64,000 nucleotides of DNA from Tepidiforma bonchosmolovskayae (GCF_008838325.1 NZ_CP042829.1:1984001-2048000), one strand, 5' to 3'; shown: positions 22,583 through 31,803, counted from the first letter of the stretch. Notes: a model not told the origin generated them from the sequence alone. Program-made: numbers and translations.

Positions 22583-23599
22583 GTGGCCACCAAAATCGGC
22601 ATCAACGGCTTCGGACGCATCGGCCGGCAGGTCTTCAAGGCCATCACGGACCGCTACGCCGGCACCCTCGAAGTCGTCGCTATCAACGACCTCGTCGATA
22701 CCGACGTCAACGCCAACCTGCTCAAGTACGACTCCAACTACGGCCGCTGGCACCGCGACATCCGCGCCGAGAAGGACGCCCTCGTCATCGATGGGCATAC
22801 CGTCCGCGTCTTCGCCGAGCGCGACCCCGGCGCCATCCCCTGGGGCTCGGTCGGCGCCGAAATCGTCATCGAATCGACCGGCCTCTTCACCGATGCCACG
22901 AAGGCCGCCGCGCACCGCCGCGATTCGGTGAAGAAAGTCCTCATCTCCGCCCCGGCCAAGAACGAAGACGTCACGATCGTCCTCGGCGTCAACGCCGACC
23001 GGTACGACCCGGCGAGGCACCACGTCATCTCCAACGCCTCCTGCACCACCAACGGCCTTGCACCCGTCGTCAAGGTCATCGTCGATAACCTCGGCCTCGT
23101 CAAGGGCCAGATGACCACCATCCACTCCTACACCAACTCCCAGCAGATCCTCGACAAGGCCGCCGGCAAGGACCTGCGCGAGATGCGTGCCGGCGCCCTC
23201 AACATCGTGCCGACATCCACCGGGGCCGCCCGCGCCCTCAAGCTCGTCATCCCCGAGGTCGATGGCAAACTCGACGGCCTCGCCTACCGCGTTCCCACCC
23301 CCACTGTCTCCATCGTCGAAGTCGTCGCCCTCACCGAGAAAGACACCACCATCGATGCCCTGAACGAAATCATCCGCGAAACCGCCGCCGAGAAGATGAA
23401 GGGCATCCTCGGCATCACCATGGACCCCGTCGTCTCCATGGACCTCAAGGGCGACGAGCGCTCCTCCATCGTCGATGGCCTCTGCACCAACGTCGTCGGC
23501 GGCAATCTCGTGAAGGTCGCCGCCTGGTACGACAACGAATGGGGCTACGCCTGCCGCCTCGCCGACCTCGCCGCCTTCGTCGCCGAAAAGGGCCTCTAG
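22583..23599 (+). CDS. gap: glyceraldehyde-3-phosphate dehydrogenase
   Basis: Glycolytic NAD-dependent dehydrogenase converting glyceraldehyde-3-phosphate to 1,3-bisphosphoglycerate. The 338 residues begin with the Rossmann motif INGFGRIGR and INDLVD (Asp favours NAD). The active site is NASCTTNGLAP with catalytic Cys; the usual second Cys four positions on is Gly here. HSYT supplies the catalytic His side, and WYDNEWGY ends the domain. GTG start with CGGAGG upstream. A TAGGCT box at 22544-22549 could be its -10. The usual partner genes (pgk, tpi) are not adjacent. A copy of the 54-bp repeat begins 21 bases after the stop. Confidence 0.97.
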   Translation: MATKIGINGFGRIGRQVFKAITDRYAGTLEVVAINDLVDTDVNANLLKYDSNYGRWHRDIRAEKDALVIDGHTVRVFAERDPGAIPWGSVGAEIVIESTGLFTDATKAAAHRRDSVKKVLISAPAKNEDVTIVLGVNADRYDPARHHVISNASCTTNGLAPVVKVIVDNLGLVKGQMTTIHSYTNSQQILDKAAGKDLREMRAGALNIVPTSTGAARALKLVIPEVDGKLDGLAYRVPTPTVSIVEVVALTEKDTTIDALNEIIRETAAEKMKGILGITMDPVVSMDLKGDERSSIVDGLCTNVVGGNLVKVAAWYDNEWGYACRLADLAAFVAEKGL

Positions 23600-23619
23600 C
23601 CCGGGCCGAAACCGCATCG

Positions 23620-23673
23620 AACTCCCGCGCCCCCGCCGCCCGGCGGGGGCGCGCCGCTTCGCGCACAAAGCAC
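23620..23673. repeat. 54-bp repeat, copy 1 (left flank of nitrite cassette)
   Basis: Begins AACTCCCGCGCCCCCGCCG and ends CACAAAGCAC. It contains a perfect 10-bp hairpin (GCCCCCGCCG / CGGCGGGGGC). It matches the copy at 26240-26293 at 51 of 54 positions, in the same orientation. Apart from this repeat I see nothing in the 219-bp gap except a ribosome site for the next gene. Confidence 0.92.
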
Positions 23674-23818
23674 CCTGCTCGGCTGGTCTCGTCATCCGCT
23701 GGCAACACCCACGAAAAGCTGCCGAAACCTCCCGGCAATTGAGCCTTCATCACCCGGCAACCCGGGCGTAACGCCTGCTCCGCATGCTTGTCTGGTCATC
23801 TCGGTCAGCGGAGGAGAA

Positions 23819-25405
23819 ATGAACAAGTTCGAACAGATGAAGGCCGAAAAGGATGGCCTCGACTGCTTCGAGGATATGATTCGCTACGCGACAGAGAATG
23901 TGCCGGTCGAATCCATACCGGAAGACGATCTGCAGCGCATGAAGTGGTATGGCGTCTTCCATCGACCGCAAAAGCCCGGAACCTTCATGATGCGGCTGCG
24001 CGTCACCGGCGGAAGACTGACCGCTGCCCAGGTGCGCACCATCGCCGACATCGCCAGGAGTTTCGGAGGCGGTACCGCAGATATCACAACTCGCCAGAAC
24101 GTCCAGCTGCGGGACCTTCGACTCCCTGACATCCCTGGCATCCCTGGCATCCTGAGCCAGCTCGCGTCCGTGGGGATATCCACGCGGCAAACGGGCATGG
24201 ACAACGTTCGGAACTTCATCGGATGTCCGCTGGCCGGCATCGACGGCATGGAACTCTTCGACTCAACGCCCCTCGTCGAAGCGCTCGCCGCCGCCTACCT
24301 CGCCGCCGGCAAGGAGTTCTCCAATCTCCCCAGGAAGTTCAACGTCTCCATCGCGGGCTGCCGCGATGATTGCGGGGACGCCCAATCGCAGGACCTGGGC
24401 TTCGTCCCGGCGACCCGGGACCTGAATGGCCGTCGCGTCGCCGGGTTCAACGTGCTGGCCGGCGGGGCTCTGGGCGGCACCAGCCCGCGCCTTGCCACCC
24501 CGCTCGATGTTTTCGTCGTCCCCGAGGACGTCGTCCCCGTCTTCCTGGCGCTCCTCAGCATCTACCGCGACCACGGCCCGCGAGAGGTCCGCACCCGCGC
24601 CCGGCTCAAATGGCTTATCGCCGAGTGGGGCGAAGAGCGGCTCCGCGACGAGCTGGAACGTCAGCTCGGCCGAACGCTTCCGAGGGCTGGCGCGGATGAG
24701 CGGCTACAGGTCGCGGGAGACCACCTTGGCATTCATCCGCAGCGCCAGGTCGGCCTCAATTACGTTGGCCTCCATGTGCCCGTCGGGCGAATCACGGCCG
24801 ATGACCTGCTTGGCCTCGCGGACCTCGCTGACACGTATGGGCGCGGAGAACTTCGACTGACCGTGGACCAGAACGTCGTCATCCCCCACGTGCCGGACTC
24901 TGCGCTCTCGGCCCTCCTGGCTGAGCCGCTCCTTCGGCGCCTCAAGCCCAATCCATCAAACATCTGGCGGAACCTGGTGGCCTGTACGGGCAACGACTAC
25001 TGCCACTTCTCGCTCATCGACACCAAACGGCACGCCTACCAGCTGGCCCAGGAGCTGGAGCGGCGTGGGGTGCAGGTCCCCCGGGGCACACGCATCCACG
25101 TATCCGGGTGCATTCATGCCTGCGGCAAGCACCACATCGCCGACATCGGGCTCCAGGGCACGAACATTCGCCTCGGCAATCGCGTCGAGGAGGCAGCCGA
25201 TGTCTACGTCGGCGGCCGGCTCGGAGAGCAGCCGCGGCTCGCCTCGCGGGTACTGGAGAACGTCCACTGGGAAGACCTTCCGGTTCTCGTCGAGGCGCTG
25301 GTTCGCCAGCGATTCGCGCAGACGGTTCCCCTCTCCCTGCTGCGTCTCCAAACCGCAACGTCCCAGACCCCGGCAAATTCCGATCTTGAGGAGGTAAACG
25401 CATGA
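23819..25405 (+). CDS. siroheme-dependent ferredoxin-nitrite (or sulfite) reductase
   Basis: Six-electron reductase with siroheme and a 4Fe-4S cluster, reducing nitrite to ammonium (or sulfite to sulfide). The 528 residues have two pseudo-repeats of the NIR/SIR ferredoxin-like domain. Cluster ligands are CTGNDYC (C-x5-C) and SGCIHACG (C-x3-C), both near the C-terminus. The stretch TGMDNVRNFIGCPLAGID resembles assimilatory nitrite reductases. The next gene, a formate/nitrite-family channel joined by ATGA, makes nitrite the better substrate. A GGAGGAG site precedes the ATG. Codons are visibly richer in A and T at third positions than in neighbours, suggesting acquisition by transfer. Confidence 0.93.
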   Translation: MNKFEQMKAEKDGLDCFEDMIRYATENVPVESIPEDDLQRMKWYGVFHRPQKPGTFMMRLRVTGGRLTAAQVRTIADIARSFGGGTADITTRQNVQLRDLRLPDIPGIPGILSQLASVGISTRQTGMDNVRNFIGCPLAGIDGMELFDSTPLVEALAAAYLAAGKEFSNLPRKFNVSIAGCRDDCGDAQSQDLGFVPATRDLNGRRVAGFNVLAGGALGGTSPRLATPLDVFVVPEDVVPVFLALLSIYRDHGPREVRTRARLKWLIAEWGEERLRDELERQLGRTLPRAGADERLQVAGDHLGIHPQRQVGLNYVGLHVPVGRITADDLLGLADLADTYGRGELRLTVDQNVVIPHVPDSALSALLAEPLLRRLKPNPSNIWRNLVACTGNDYCHFSLIDTKRHAYQLAQELERRGVQVPRGTRIHVSGCIHACGKHHIADIGLQGTNIRLGNRVEEAADVYVGGRLGEQPRLASRVLENVHWEDLPVLVEALVRQRFAQTVPLSLLRLQTATSQTPANSDLEEVNA

Positions 25406-26226
25406 CCGCCGACACACTCGATACCGTCTCAAGGGCTGCCGCCGCCAAGGCTACCTACCTCCGTGAGAAACCCGTCGGCTACCTGGTTCTGTCAGCGCTC
25501 GCCGGCGCCTACGTCGGCTTCGGTATCGTTCTCATCTTTGCCATCGGTGCTCCGCTCTCGGCCACGGGGTCGCCATTCCTGAAGTTTGTCATGGGGGCCT
25601 CTTTCGGCATCGCGCTCTCGCTCGTCGTTGTCGCAGGTTCCGAGCTTTTCACGGGCAACACGATGGTCATGACCGTAGGGGCCATTCGCCGCGCCATCTC
25701 GCCAGCTGGCCTCGCCAACTCCTGGGTCCTGAGCCTGGCGGGCAATCTCGTCGGCTCACTGGCTCTGGCCTGGCTTGTTGCCCAGAGCGGGGCGCTGGCG
25801 AACGCTCCCCAGGCTGACTTCATCCAAAAAACTGCAGCCGCGAAGATGACGCTTCCGCTTGAAGACGCGTTCCTCCGTGGCATCCTTTGCAACTGGCTCG
25901 TGTGCCTGGCCGTGTGGTCTGCCATGCGCCAGCAGTCCGAGGCCGGCAAACTAATCATGATCTTCTGGTGCCTGTTCGCATTCATCGGCGCAGGGTTCGA
26001 GCATTCGATTGCCAATATGACCCTGCTCGGCATCGCCCTGTTCCAGCCGCACGCTGACCCCGTCTCCTGGGGCGGGTTCGTCCACAATCTTGTCCCGGTG
26101 ACGCTCGGAAACGTTGTCGGAGGCGCGCTCTTCGTCGCTGGCGCCTACCTGCTCGCCAACGCCCGCATCGTGCTCCCGTCGACCTCGCCTGCCCCTGCAA
26201 GCATGGGCGAACCGGCTCGAGATTAA
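25402..26226 (+). CDS. formate/nitrite transporter family channel, NirC-like
   Basis: A 274-residue FNT-family membrane channel with about six hydrophobic segments. Visible motifs are GAYVGFGIVL, GSELFTGNTMVM (the FNT pore loop region) and GILCNWLVCLAVW, with GFEHSIANM near the fourth loop. It would carry nitrite into the cell for the reductase. The start ATG overlaps the reductase stop (ATGA), with GAGGAGGTAAACGC upstream, so translation is coupled. The atypical codon use is shared with the reductase gene. Confidence 0.94.
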   Translation: MTADTLDTVSRAAAAKATYLREKPVGYLVLSALAGAYVGFGIVLIFAIGAPLSATGSPFLKFVMGASFGIALSLVVVAGSELFTGNTMVMTVGAIRRAISPAGLANSWVLSLAGNLVGSLALAWLVAQSGALANAPQADFIQKTAAAKMTLPLEDAFLRGILCNWLVCLAVWSAMRQQSEAGKLIMIFWCLFAFIGAGFEHSIANMTLLGIALFQPHADPVSWGGFVHNLVPVTLGNVVGGALFVAGAYLLANARIVLPSTSPAPASMGEPARD

Positions 26227-26239
26227 TCAGCCAAAAGCC

Positions 26240-26293
26240 AACTCCCGCGCCCCTGCCGCCCGGCGGGGGCGCTCCGCTTCGCGCCCAAAGCAC
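26240..26293. repeat. 54-bp repeat, copy 2 (right flank of nitrite cassette)
   Basis: The direct repeat of 23620-23673, differing at three bases (C to T, G to T, A to C). The hairpin has one G-T wobble. Begins 14 bases after the NirC stop. No integrase or transposase lies nearby. Confidence 0.92.
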
Positions 26294-26360
26294 GGCAGCA
26301 GCGTTTCCTTTCCCGAGGCCGCCTCCCGCGTATCCTGTAGCCCACCACTGGGAGGAGCGC

Positions 26361-29300
26361 GTGGCCGAAACCTCGCCCGGGCACCTTGCCGTCCGCCAGC
26401 GCATGGCCGCCCTGCGTACCGGCGCCGCCGGGCGGCTCCTCAGCTGGCGCCTCGGCTTCGCTCTCGTCCTCCTGCTCGGCGCAGCGCTCCGCTTCCACGG
26501 CCTCGGCTGGGACCAGCCCCCCGAAGCCGACTACCCCCTCCAGATGCACCCCGACGAGCGCTTCCTCTCCCTCGTCGCCGACCGCCTCGATTGGCCCTCC
26601 TCCCTCTCCGCCTACTTCGATACCGCCCGCAGCCCACTGAACCCCTACAACGACGGACAGACGAACTCCTACGTCTACGGCACGTTCCCGCTCTTCCTCG
26701 TCAAAGCCGTCGCCACCCTGCGCGGCGCCGACCCGGCCGGCCCGGGCAACTCCTACGCCGCCACCGTCGTCTCCGGCCGCCAGGTTACCGCCGCCTTCGA
26801 TGTCCTTGCCATCCTCCTCGTCTTCCTGCTCGCCGCCGCCCTCGCCGGCCGGCGCATCGGCCTGCTCGCCGCCCTCCTCTACGCGCTCGCCGTCCTTCCC
26901 ACGCAGCTCGCGCACTTCTGGGCGATGGACCCCTTCCTCAACGTCTTCGCCCTGCTCACCCTCCTCCTCTCCGTTCACTGGGTCCGCGCCGAAGGCTCCC
27001 GTGCGTGGTGGCTCGCCGCCGGCATCGGCGTCAGCGTCGGCCTCGCCACCGCCTGCAAGGTGAACGGCGCCATCTTTGCAGCCATCCCGGTCGTCGCCTT
27101 CGCCCTCCGCATCCTCCTCTGGGATATTCGCCGTGCCCGCGCATCCTGGAACGGCGAGCGCCCGCCTGCCCGGCCGGGCTCCTCCTGGCTCAGCGACCTC
27201 TCCATGCTCTGCATGGCCGGAGCCCTCTCGCTCATCGTCTTCCGCATCGCCCAGCCGTATGCCTTCGCAGGTCCCCACCCCTGGGATTTCGCCCTTAACC
27301 AGCAGTGGTGGGATGACATCCAGCGCGAGCGCGACTTCCAGCAGGGCAACGTCGACTACCCGCCCTTCATCCAGTTCGCCGGCACCACGCCCTTCCTGAC
27401 GGCCCTGCGGAACATAACCCTCTGGGGCCTGGGTCCCGCCCTCGCCACAGCTGCCTTCGCCGGCCTGGCGGCGGCAGCCGTCCGGGCCGCCCGCACCCGC
27501 GACCTCGCCCTCGTCCTGCCGGCCGTCTTCGCCATCCTCGTCCTTGCCTTCTGGGGCCCGCGATTCGTCGCGTTCATGCGCTACTTCCTCCCGATGTACC
27601 CCGTCCTCTGCCTCTTCGCGGCCTGGGCGCTCGTATTCCTCGTCGAGTCGGCCCGCATCGGCTGGTCGTTCCCCATCCGCCGCCGCGCGCTCCGCCTCGG
27701 GCCGCGCCCCGCCCGCACCGCAGCCTTCGGCGTTTTCGGACTCGTCGTGGCCGCAACCGCGTGGTGGGCGTTCGCCTTCCAGCGCATCTACGTCGAGGAG
27801 CACCCCCGCATCGCCGCCACCCGCTGGGTCTACGCAAACGTCCTGCCCGGGAGGTCGATAACCACCGAAATCTGGGACGACCCCGTCCCCTGGGATTTCC
27901 CCGGCCGCGAACGCCAGTACCGCCTTGTCGAACTCGACATGTACCGCACCGACTCGCCGGAGAAGATTCGCGAGCTCGTCTTCGGCACCCCCGGGAATCC
28001 GAACCGGCCCGGCCTCGCCGGCGCCGACTACATCGCGGTCACTTCCAATCGGGTCCGCGGCTCGGTCGCCAAACTGGAGCGCGAGTACCCCGCCACCATC
28101 CGCTACTACCGGCTGCTCGAAACGGGCGAACTCGGCTTCGAACGCGTGGCCACCTTCCGCGTCCGCCCGTCCTTCCTCGGCACCTCGGTCGACGACTCCG
28201 GGGCCGAGGAATCCTTCACCGTCTACGACCATCCCGAAGTCCGCATCTACCGCAAAACCGCCGCCTTCGACCCCGCCCGCGCCTACGCGCTCCTGTCGGA
28301 GGCGCGGCCCGAAGCCGCCGTCAACCTCCTGCCCCGGCAGGGCCGCTCGAACGGGCTCCAGTTCACCGCTGACGAAGCCGCCGTCCAGCAGTCCGGGGGC
28401 ACCTTCGTCGACGTGTTCGACGCGCCCCGCTGGCTGAACCGCACTGCCTGGCTCTGGTGGCTCCTCTGGCTCGAAGCAGCCGCCCTTGCCGCGCTCCCGT
28501 GGGTGACCCTGCTCTTCCGGCCGCTCGCCGGCCGCGGCTACGGCCTCGCGAAGCTTCTCGGCCCGCTTGCGGTGGTTCTCCTGGCCTGGCTGCTGGTCGC
28601 ATGGGGCGCCGCGCACTTTTCCCGGACGCTCGCCTGGGCCGCGTTCGCCGCCTGCATGATCGCCGGCCTCGCCGTCGGAGCGGCCCGCCGCCGCAGCCTG
28701 CTCACCGATGCCCGTGAAAGCTGGCGCAACTGGCTCGCCGCCGAGGCCGTCTTCCTCGCCGCCTTCTTCGCCTTCCTCCTCCTGCGCGCCGCCAACCCCG
28801 ACCTCTGGCACCACCCCCAGGGCGGCGAAAAGCCGATGGAAATCGCCTACCTCACCGCCGTCGTCCGCTCCACCATCCTCCCGCCCTACGACCCCTGGTT
28901 CGCCGGCGGCAGCCTCAACTACTACTACATGGGCTGGTTCTACCTCGCGGTGCCCATCCGTGCCTTCGGCATCCTCCCCGAGTACGCCTTTAACCTCGGC
29001 GTGCCGACCTTCGCCGCGACCGCCGCCAGCGTTGCCTTCGCCGTTGTCAGCGCCCTCGTTGGCGCCGTCCAGCCCCACGCCGAGGCCGTCCGCCGCCGCG
29101 CCGCGGAGCCGCTGCTCGCCGGCATTCTCGCGGCGTTCCTCCTCATCGCCGTCGGCAACCTCGAGGCCGCCCACCAGTGGATCGAACGCCTCCAGGCCGT
29201 CAACCGCTGGTCGCTCGCCTCCGGCACGCCCGTTGCCGGCGGTGCCGTCGGCATCATCGGCGGCCTCTGGCGCTGGCTGTTCGAGGGCGCCGCCCTGCCG

Positions 29301-30905
29301 CCGTTCGACTGGTGGCGGAGCTCGCGCGTCCACTTCGGCTCGTTCGATATCACCGAGTTTCCATACTGGTCCTTCCTCTTCGCCGACCTCCACCCGCACC
29401 TGATGGGCATCCCCTTCTTCACCGGCCTCGTCGCAGTGGCCCTGGCGATCGTCCTGGCCGCCGCCTCTGGAGACCGGACCCGCCCGTGGCTGCTCGCCGC
29501 GCTCGCCGGCCTCTTCGTCGGTCTCATCCGCACGGTCCACACTTGGGATTTCCCCACCGCCGCGCTCATCGCCGCTGCCAGCATCCTCCTCGCCGCCCTC
29601 CTCGCACCGGGCTCCGCCGAGCGCCGCGCCTGGACCGCGCTCGGCCAGCTCGGCCTCGCCGGCATCGTGGCCGCGGTGCTCTTCGCGCCCTACAACGCCC
29701 GCTTCGAAACCTTCGACCCGGGAATCGTCCGCGCCCCCGAAACGACGAAGTTCCATCAGTTCGTCGTCCAGTACGGCATCTTCCTCGCCATCGGCCTGGC
29801 GTTCGTCGCCCTCCGCTGCCGCGAAGAGCTTGAAGCCCGGGAGTTCGAGCCGGGCCGCAACCCCATCCTCGCCGTCGTCGCCGGCTGGCTCGAAGTCGGC
29901 TCCCTCGCATTTTTCCTCGCCGGGCTCGCGGCCTTCACCTGGCCGTTCGGCCTCACGACCGTCTCCATGGCCCTCGTCGGCATCGTCTTCCTGCTCAACC
30001 TCGCCTGGCTCGACTTCCGTCGGCCCGACCGCGACCTTGCCCGCCTCCTCGCCCCCCTCCTGTTCGCGCTCGCCCTCGCGATCGCCGCCGGTGTCGACGT
30101 CGTGACCCTGAAGAACGACATCGTCCGCATGAACACCGTCTTCAAGTTCAGCCTCCAGGCGTGGCACCTTTTCGCCCTCGCCTCCGGCTACGCCGCCTGG
30201 TACGTCGTCCGCGGCATCCTCGAACGCATGCGTGGCGCCCCGCGGGCGGGCCGGGCAGCAGGCGGGCTGGTCCTCGCCGCCCTCGCGGGCATCGTCCTCG
30301 CCTCCAGCCTGTTCCTCATCTCCGGCACCCGCGCCCGCCAGCAGGCCCGCTTCGGCGATACCCCCCTCACGCTGAACGGTTTCGCCTTCTTCCAGCATGG
30401 GGTCTTCACCGAGCCCCGCGCCGAAAGCACCACGGCCGACGACGTCACCTTCCGCCTCGACGAGGACCTGCCCCTCATCCAGTGGCTCCGCCGGAACGTC
30501 GAAGGCTCCCCGGTCATCGTCGAAGCCGTCGGCCCCCTCTACCGCTGGACCGGCCGCATCAGCGAGTACACCGGCCTGCCCGCCGTCATCGGCTGGGACT
30601 GGCACCAAATCCAGCAGCGCACCGATTACGCCCCGCTCGTCCAGCAGCGCCGCACCGAAGTCCAGCGCTTCTATACCGACCCCTCCACCGATTTCGCCGA
30701 GCGCTTCCTCCGCAAGTACAACGTCCAGTACGTCATCGTCGGCACCGAAGAGCGCGTCCACGGCACCGAACCCGGCCTCGCGAAGCTCGCCGCCATCCCG
30801 GCCCTCTCCGAAGTCTTCCGTGATGGCCCGAACGTCATCTACCGGGTCGACCAGGCCCGGCTCGCCGCCGATATCCTCGCCCGCGACCTCGCCCGTGCAC
30901 CCTGA
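26361..30905 (+). CDS. large membrane protein with PMT-like glycosyltransferase part and Chlor_Arch_YYY (DUF2298) domain
   Basis: A 1514-residue polytopic protein. The N-terminal half resembles dolichyl-phosphate-mannose-type glycosyltransferases: YPLQMHPDERFLSLVADRL early, with a conserved acid, many hydrophobic segments, and a soluble loop at about residues 480-680. The C-terminal half carries WFAGGSLNYYYMGWF, HPHLMGIPFF and DVVTLKNDIVRMNTVFKF, the DUF2298/YYY features known from Chloroflexi and archaea. It is a fusion of two membrane modules. Start GTG with GGAGGAGC directly upstream. Its role is unproved; glycan transfer from a lipid carrier is inferred from the fold. It is followed with an 11-bp overlap by a small HExxH gene. 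Confidence 0.9.
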   Translation: MAETSPGHLAVRQRMAALRTGAAGRLLSWRLGFALVLLLGAALRFHGLGWDQPPEADYPLQMHPDERFLSLVADRLDWPSSLSAYFDTARSPLNPYNDGQTNSYVYGTFPLFLVKAVATLRGADPAGPGNSYAATVVSGRQVTAAFDVLAILLVFLLAAALAGRRIGLLAALLYALAVLPTQLAHFWAMDPFLNVFALLTLLLSVHWVRAEGSRAWWLAAGIGVSVGLATACKVNGAIFAAIPVVAFALRILLWDIRRARASWNGERPPARPGSSWLSDLSMLCMAGALSLIVFRIAQPYAFAGPHPWDFALNQQWWDDIQRERDFQQGNVDYPPFIQFAGTTPFLTALRNITLWGLGPALATAAFAGLAAAAVRAARTRDLALVLPAVFAILVLAFWGPRFVAFMRYFLPMYPVLCLFAAWALVFLVESARIGWSFPIRRRALRLGPRPARTAAFGVFGLVVAATAWWAFAFQRIYVEEHPRIAATRWVYANVLPGRSITTEIWDDPVPWDFPGRERQYRLVELDMYRTDSPEKIRELVFGTPGNPNRPGLAGADYIAVTSNRVRGSVAKLEREYPATIRYYRLLETGELGFERVATFRVRPSFLGTSVDDSGAEESFTVYDHPEVRIYRKTAAFDPARAYALLSEARPEAAVNLLPRQGRSNGLQFTADEAAVQQSGGTFVDVFDAPRWLNRTAWLWWLLWLEAAALAALPWVTLLFRPLAGRGYGLAKLLGPLAVVLLAWLLVAWGAAHFSRTLAWAAFAACMIAGLAVGAARRRSLLTDARESWRNWLAAEAVFLAAFFAFLLLRAANPDLWHHPQGGEKPMEIAYLTAVVRSTILPPYDPWFAGGSLNYYYMGWFYLAVPIRAFGILPEYAFNLGVPTFAATAASVAFAVVSALVGAVQPHAEAVRRRAAEPLLAGILAAFLLIAVGNLEAAHQWIERLQAVNRWSLASGTPVAGGAVGIIGGLWRWLFEGAALPPFDWWRSSRVHFGSFDITEFPYWSFLFADLHPHLMGIPFFTGLVAVALAIVLAAASGDRTRPWLLAALAGLFVGLIRTVHTWDFPTAALIAAASILLAALLAPGSAERRAWTALGQLGLAGIVAAVLFAPYNARFETFDPGIVRAPETTKFHQFVVQYGIFLAIGLAFVALRCREELEAREFEPGRNPILAVVAGWLEVGSLAFFLAGLAAFTWPFGLTTVSMALVGIVFLLNLAWLDFRRPDRDLARLLAPLLFALALAIAAGVDVVTLKNDIVRMNTVFKFSLQAWHLFALASGYAAWYVVRGILERMRGAPRAGRAAGGLVLAALAGIVLASSLFLISGTRARQQARFGDTPLTLNGFAFFQHGVFTEPRAESTTADDVTFRLDEDLPLIQWLRRNVEGSPVIVEAVGPLYRWTGRISEYTGLPAVIGWDWHQIQQRTDYAPLVQQRRTEVQRFYTDPSTDFAERFLRKYNVQYVIVGTEERVHGTEPGLAKLAAIPALSEVFRDGPNVIYRVDQARLAADILARDLARAP

Positions 30906-31278
30906 CCCCGCCGTTGTCGACCTCCTCGCCGCGTGGGTGCCCCGGCGCGACCTCCAGGCGATGCGCATCGTCACCGGCCGCCCCTGGCGCTGGCTCCCCG
31001 CCTTCCTCGGCAGGACAGCAATCACCTTCGCGCCGTTCGTCATCTTCCGCGCCGGCGGCTACCGGCCCGGGACCGCCGCCGGCCTCGCCCTTATCGCCCA
31101 CGAAGCGATGCACCTCACCCAGGTCCGCGAAATGGGCCGCCCCCGCTTCTACGCGCGGTACCTCCTCGGGCAGCTCCGGTCCGGCTTCCGGCACGGCCGC
31201 CACCCGCTCGAAATCCCCTGCATCGAACTCCAGCGGCAGGTCCGCGCCGCCCTGCGCGCACGCGGCTGGCCCGGCTGA
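30895..31278 (+). CDS. small HExxH-containing protein, possible metallopeptidase-like fragment
   Basis: A 127-residue product with LIAHEAMHLTQ, a zinc-binding HExxH motif, and a following RHPLEIPCIELQ that could give the third ligand Glu. There is a hydrophobic stretch (TFAPFVIFRAG) before it. It overlaps the end of the YYY-domain gene by 11 bases and is transcribed with it. I do not recognise the family with certainty; it resembles DUF4157-like mini-peptidases. It is too short for a full M48-type peptidase. Confidence 0.7.
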   Translation: MHPDPAVVDLLAAWVPRRDLQAMRIVTGRPWRWLPAFLGRTAITFAPFVIFRAGGYRPGTAAGLALIAHEAMHLTQVREMGRPRFYARYLLGQLRSGFRHGRHPLEIPCIELQRQVRAALRARGWPG

Positions 31279-31290
31279 CCTGCCGTTCCC

Positions 31291-31803
31291 TCAGCCGTCG
31301 TACAGCCCGAGCGCCCGGAACACCCCTTCGAACGCTGCAAGGCTCCCCGGGTTGAAGTGCGGCAGCACGTACTCCACCCGCCCGTCCTGCCCGATGACCA
31401 CCACGCCCCTGCGCGACTTCCGCTCCTCCGGGTCCCAGAAGCCGTACGCCTTCACCGCCTCCCCGTAGAAGTCGCTGATCAGCGGGAATGGGAAGTGGTC
31501 CCGCGCATGGAACTTCGCGTGCGAACCCATCCCGTTCGTGTTGATCCCGAACACCTGCACGCCCGCCTGCCGCAGCGTCTCGTACTCCTGCGCGAACGCC
31601 TTCAGCTCGCTCGTGCAGATCGGCATCCCGTCGTCCTGGTAGAACACCAGCAGCACCCGCCCGTTCTTGAGGAGGTCGCGCAGGCGGACCGTATATGGCT
31701 CGCCGCCGTCGGGCACAGCGGGCAGCTCGAAATCCGGCGCCTGCTCGCCCGGCTGAATCGGCCCCCGCACGGCCGGCTCCTGCCCGTTCGTCCCGTGCGT
31801 CAT
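31291..31803 (-). CDS. peroxiredoxin (AhpC/TSA family), second copy
   Basis: A 170-residue thioredoxin-fold peroxidase. It has PIQPGEQAPDFELPAVPDGG, then the active-site stretch FYQDDGMPICTSELKAF with one Cys, replacing the typical PxxxTxxC by DDGMPIC. PLISDFYGEAVKAYGFW and RGVVVIGQDGRVEY follow. No obvious resolving Cys, so it is likely a 1-Cys type. The start overlaps the stop of the MidA-like gene (ATGA), so it is its downstream partner. Confidence 0.88.
   Translation of the reverse strand: MTHGTNGQEPAVRGPIQPGEQAPDFELPAVPDGGEPYTVRLRDLLKNGRVLLVFYQDDGMPICTSELKAFAQEYETLRQAGVQVFGINTNGMGSHAKFHARDHFPFPLISDFYGEAVKAYGFWDPEERKSRRGVVVIGQDGRVEYVLPHFNPGSLAAFEGVFRALGLYDG

Noticed and set aside
23620-26293. 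Composite transposon or integrated phage island
   Set aside because: No transposase, integrase or terminal inverted repeats seen; only direct repeats, so no mobile-element type is named.
26223-31043. A 1606-codon open frame on the minus strand opposite the YYY-domain gene
   Set aside because: It is Glu/Gly/Asp-rich, lacks any motif, and mirrors the third-position C bias of the plus-strand gene, which has clear family features. Shadow frame.
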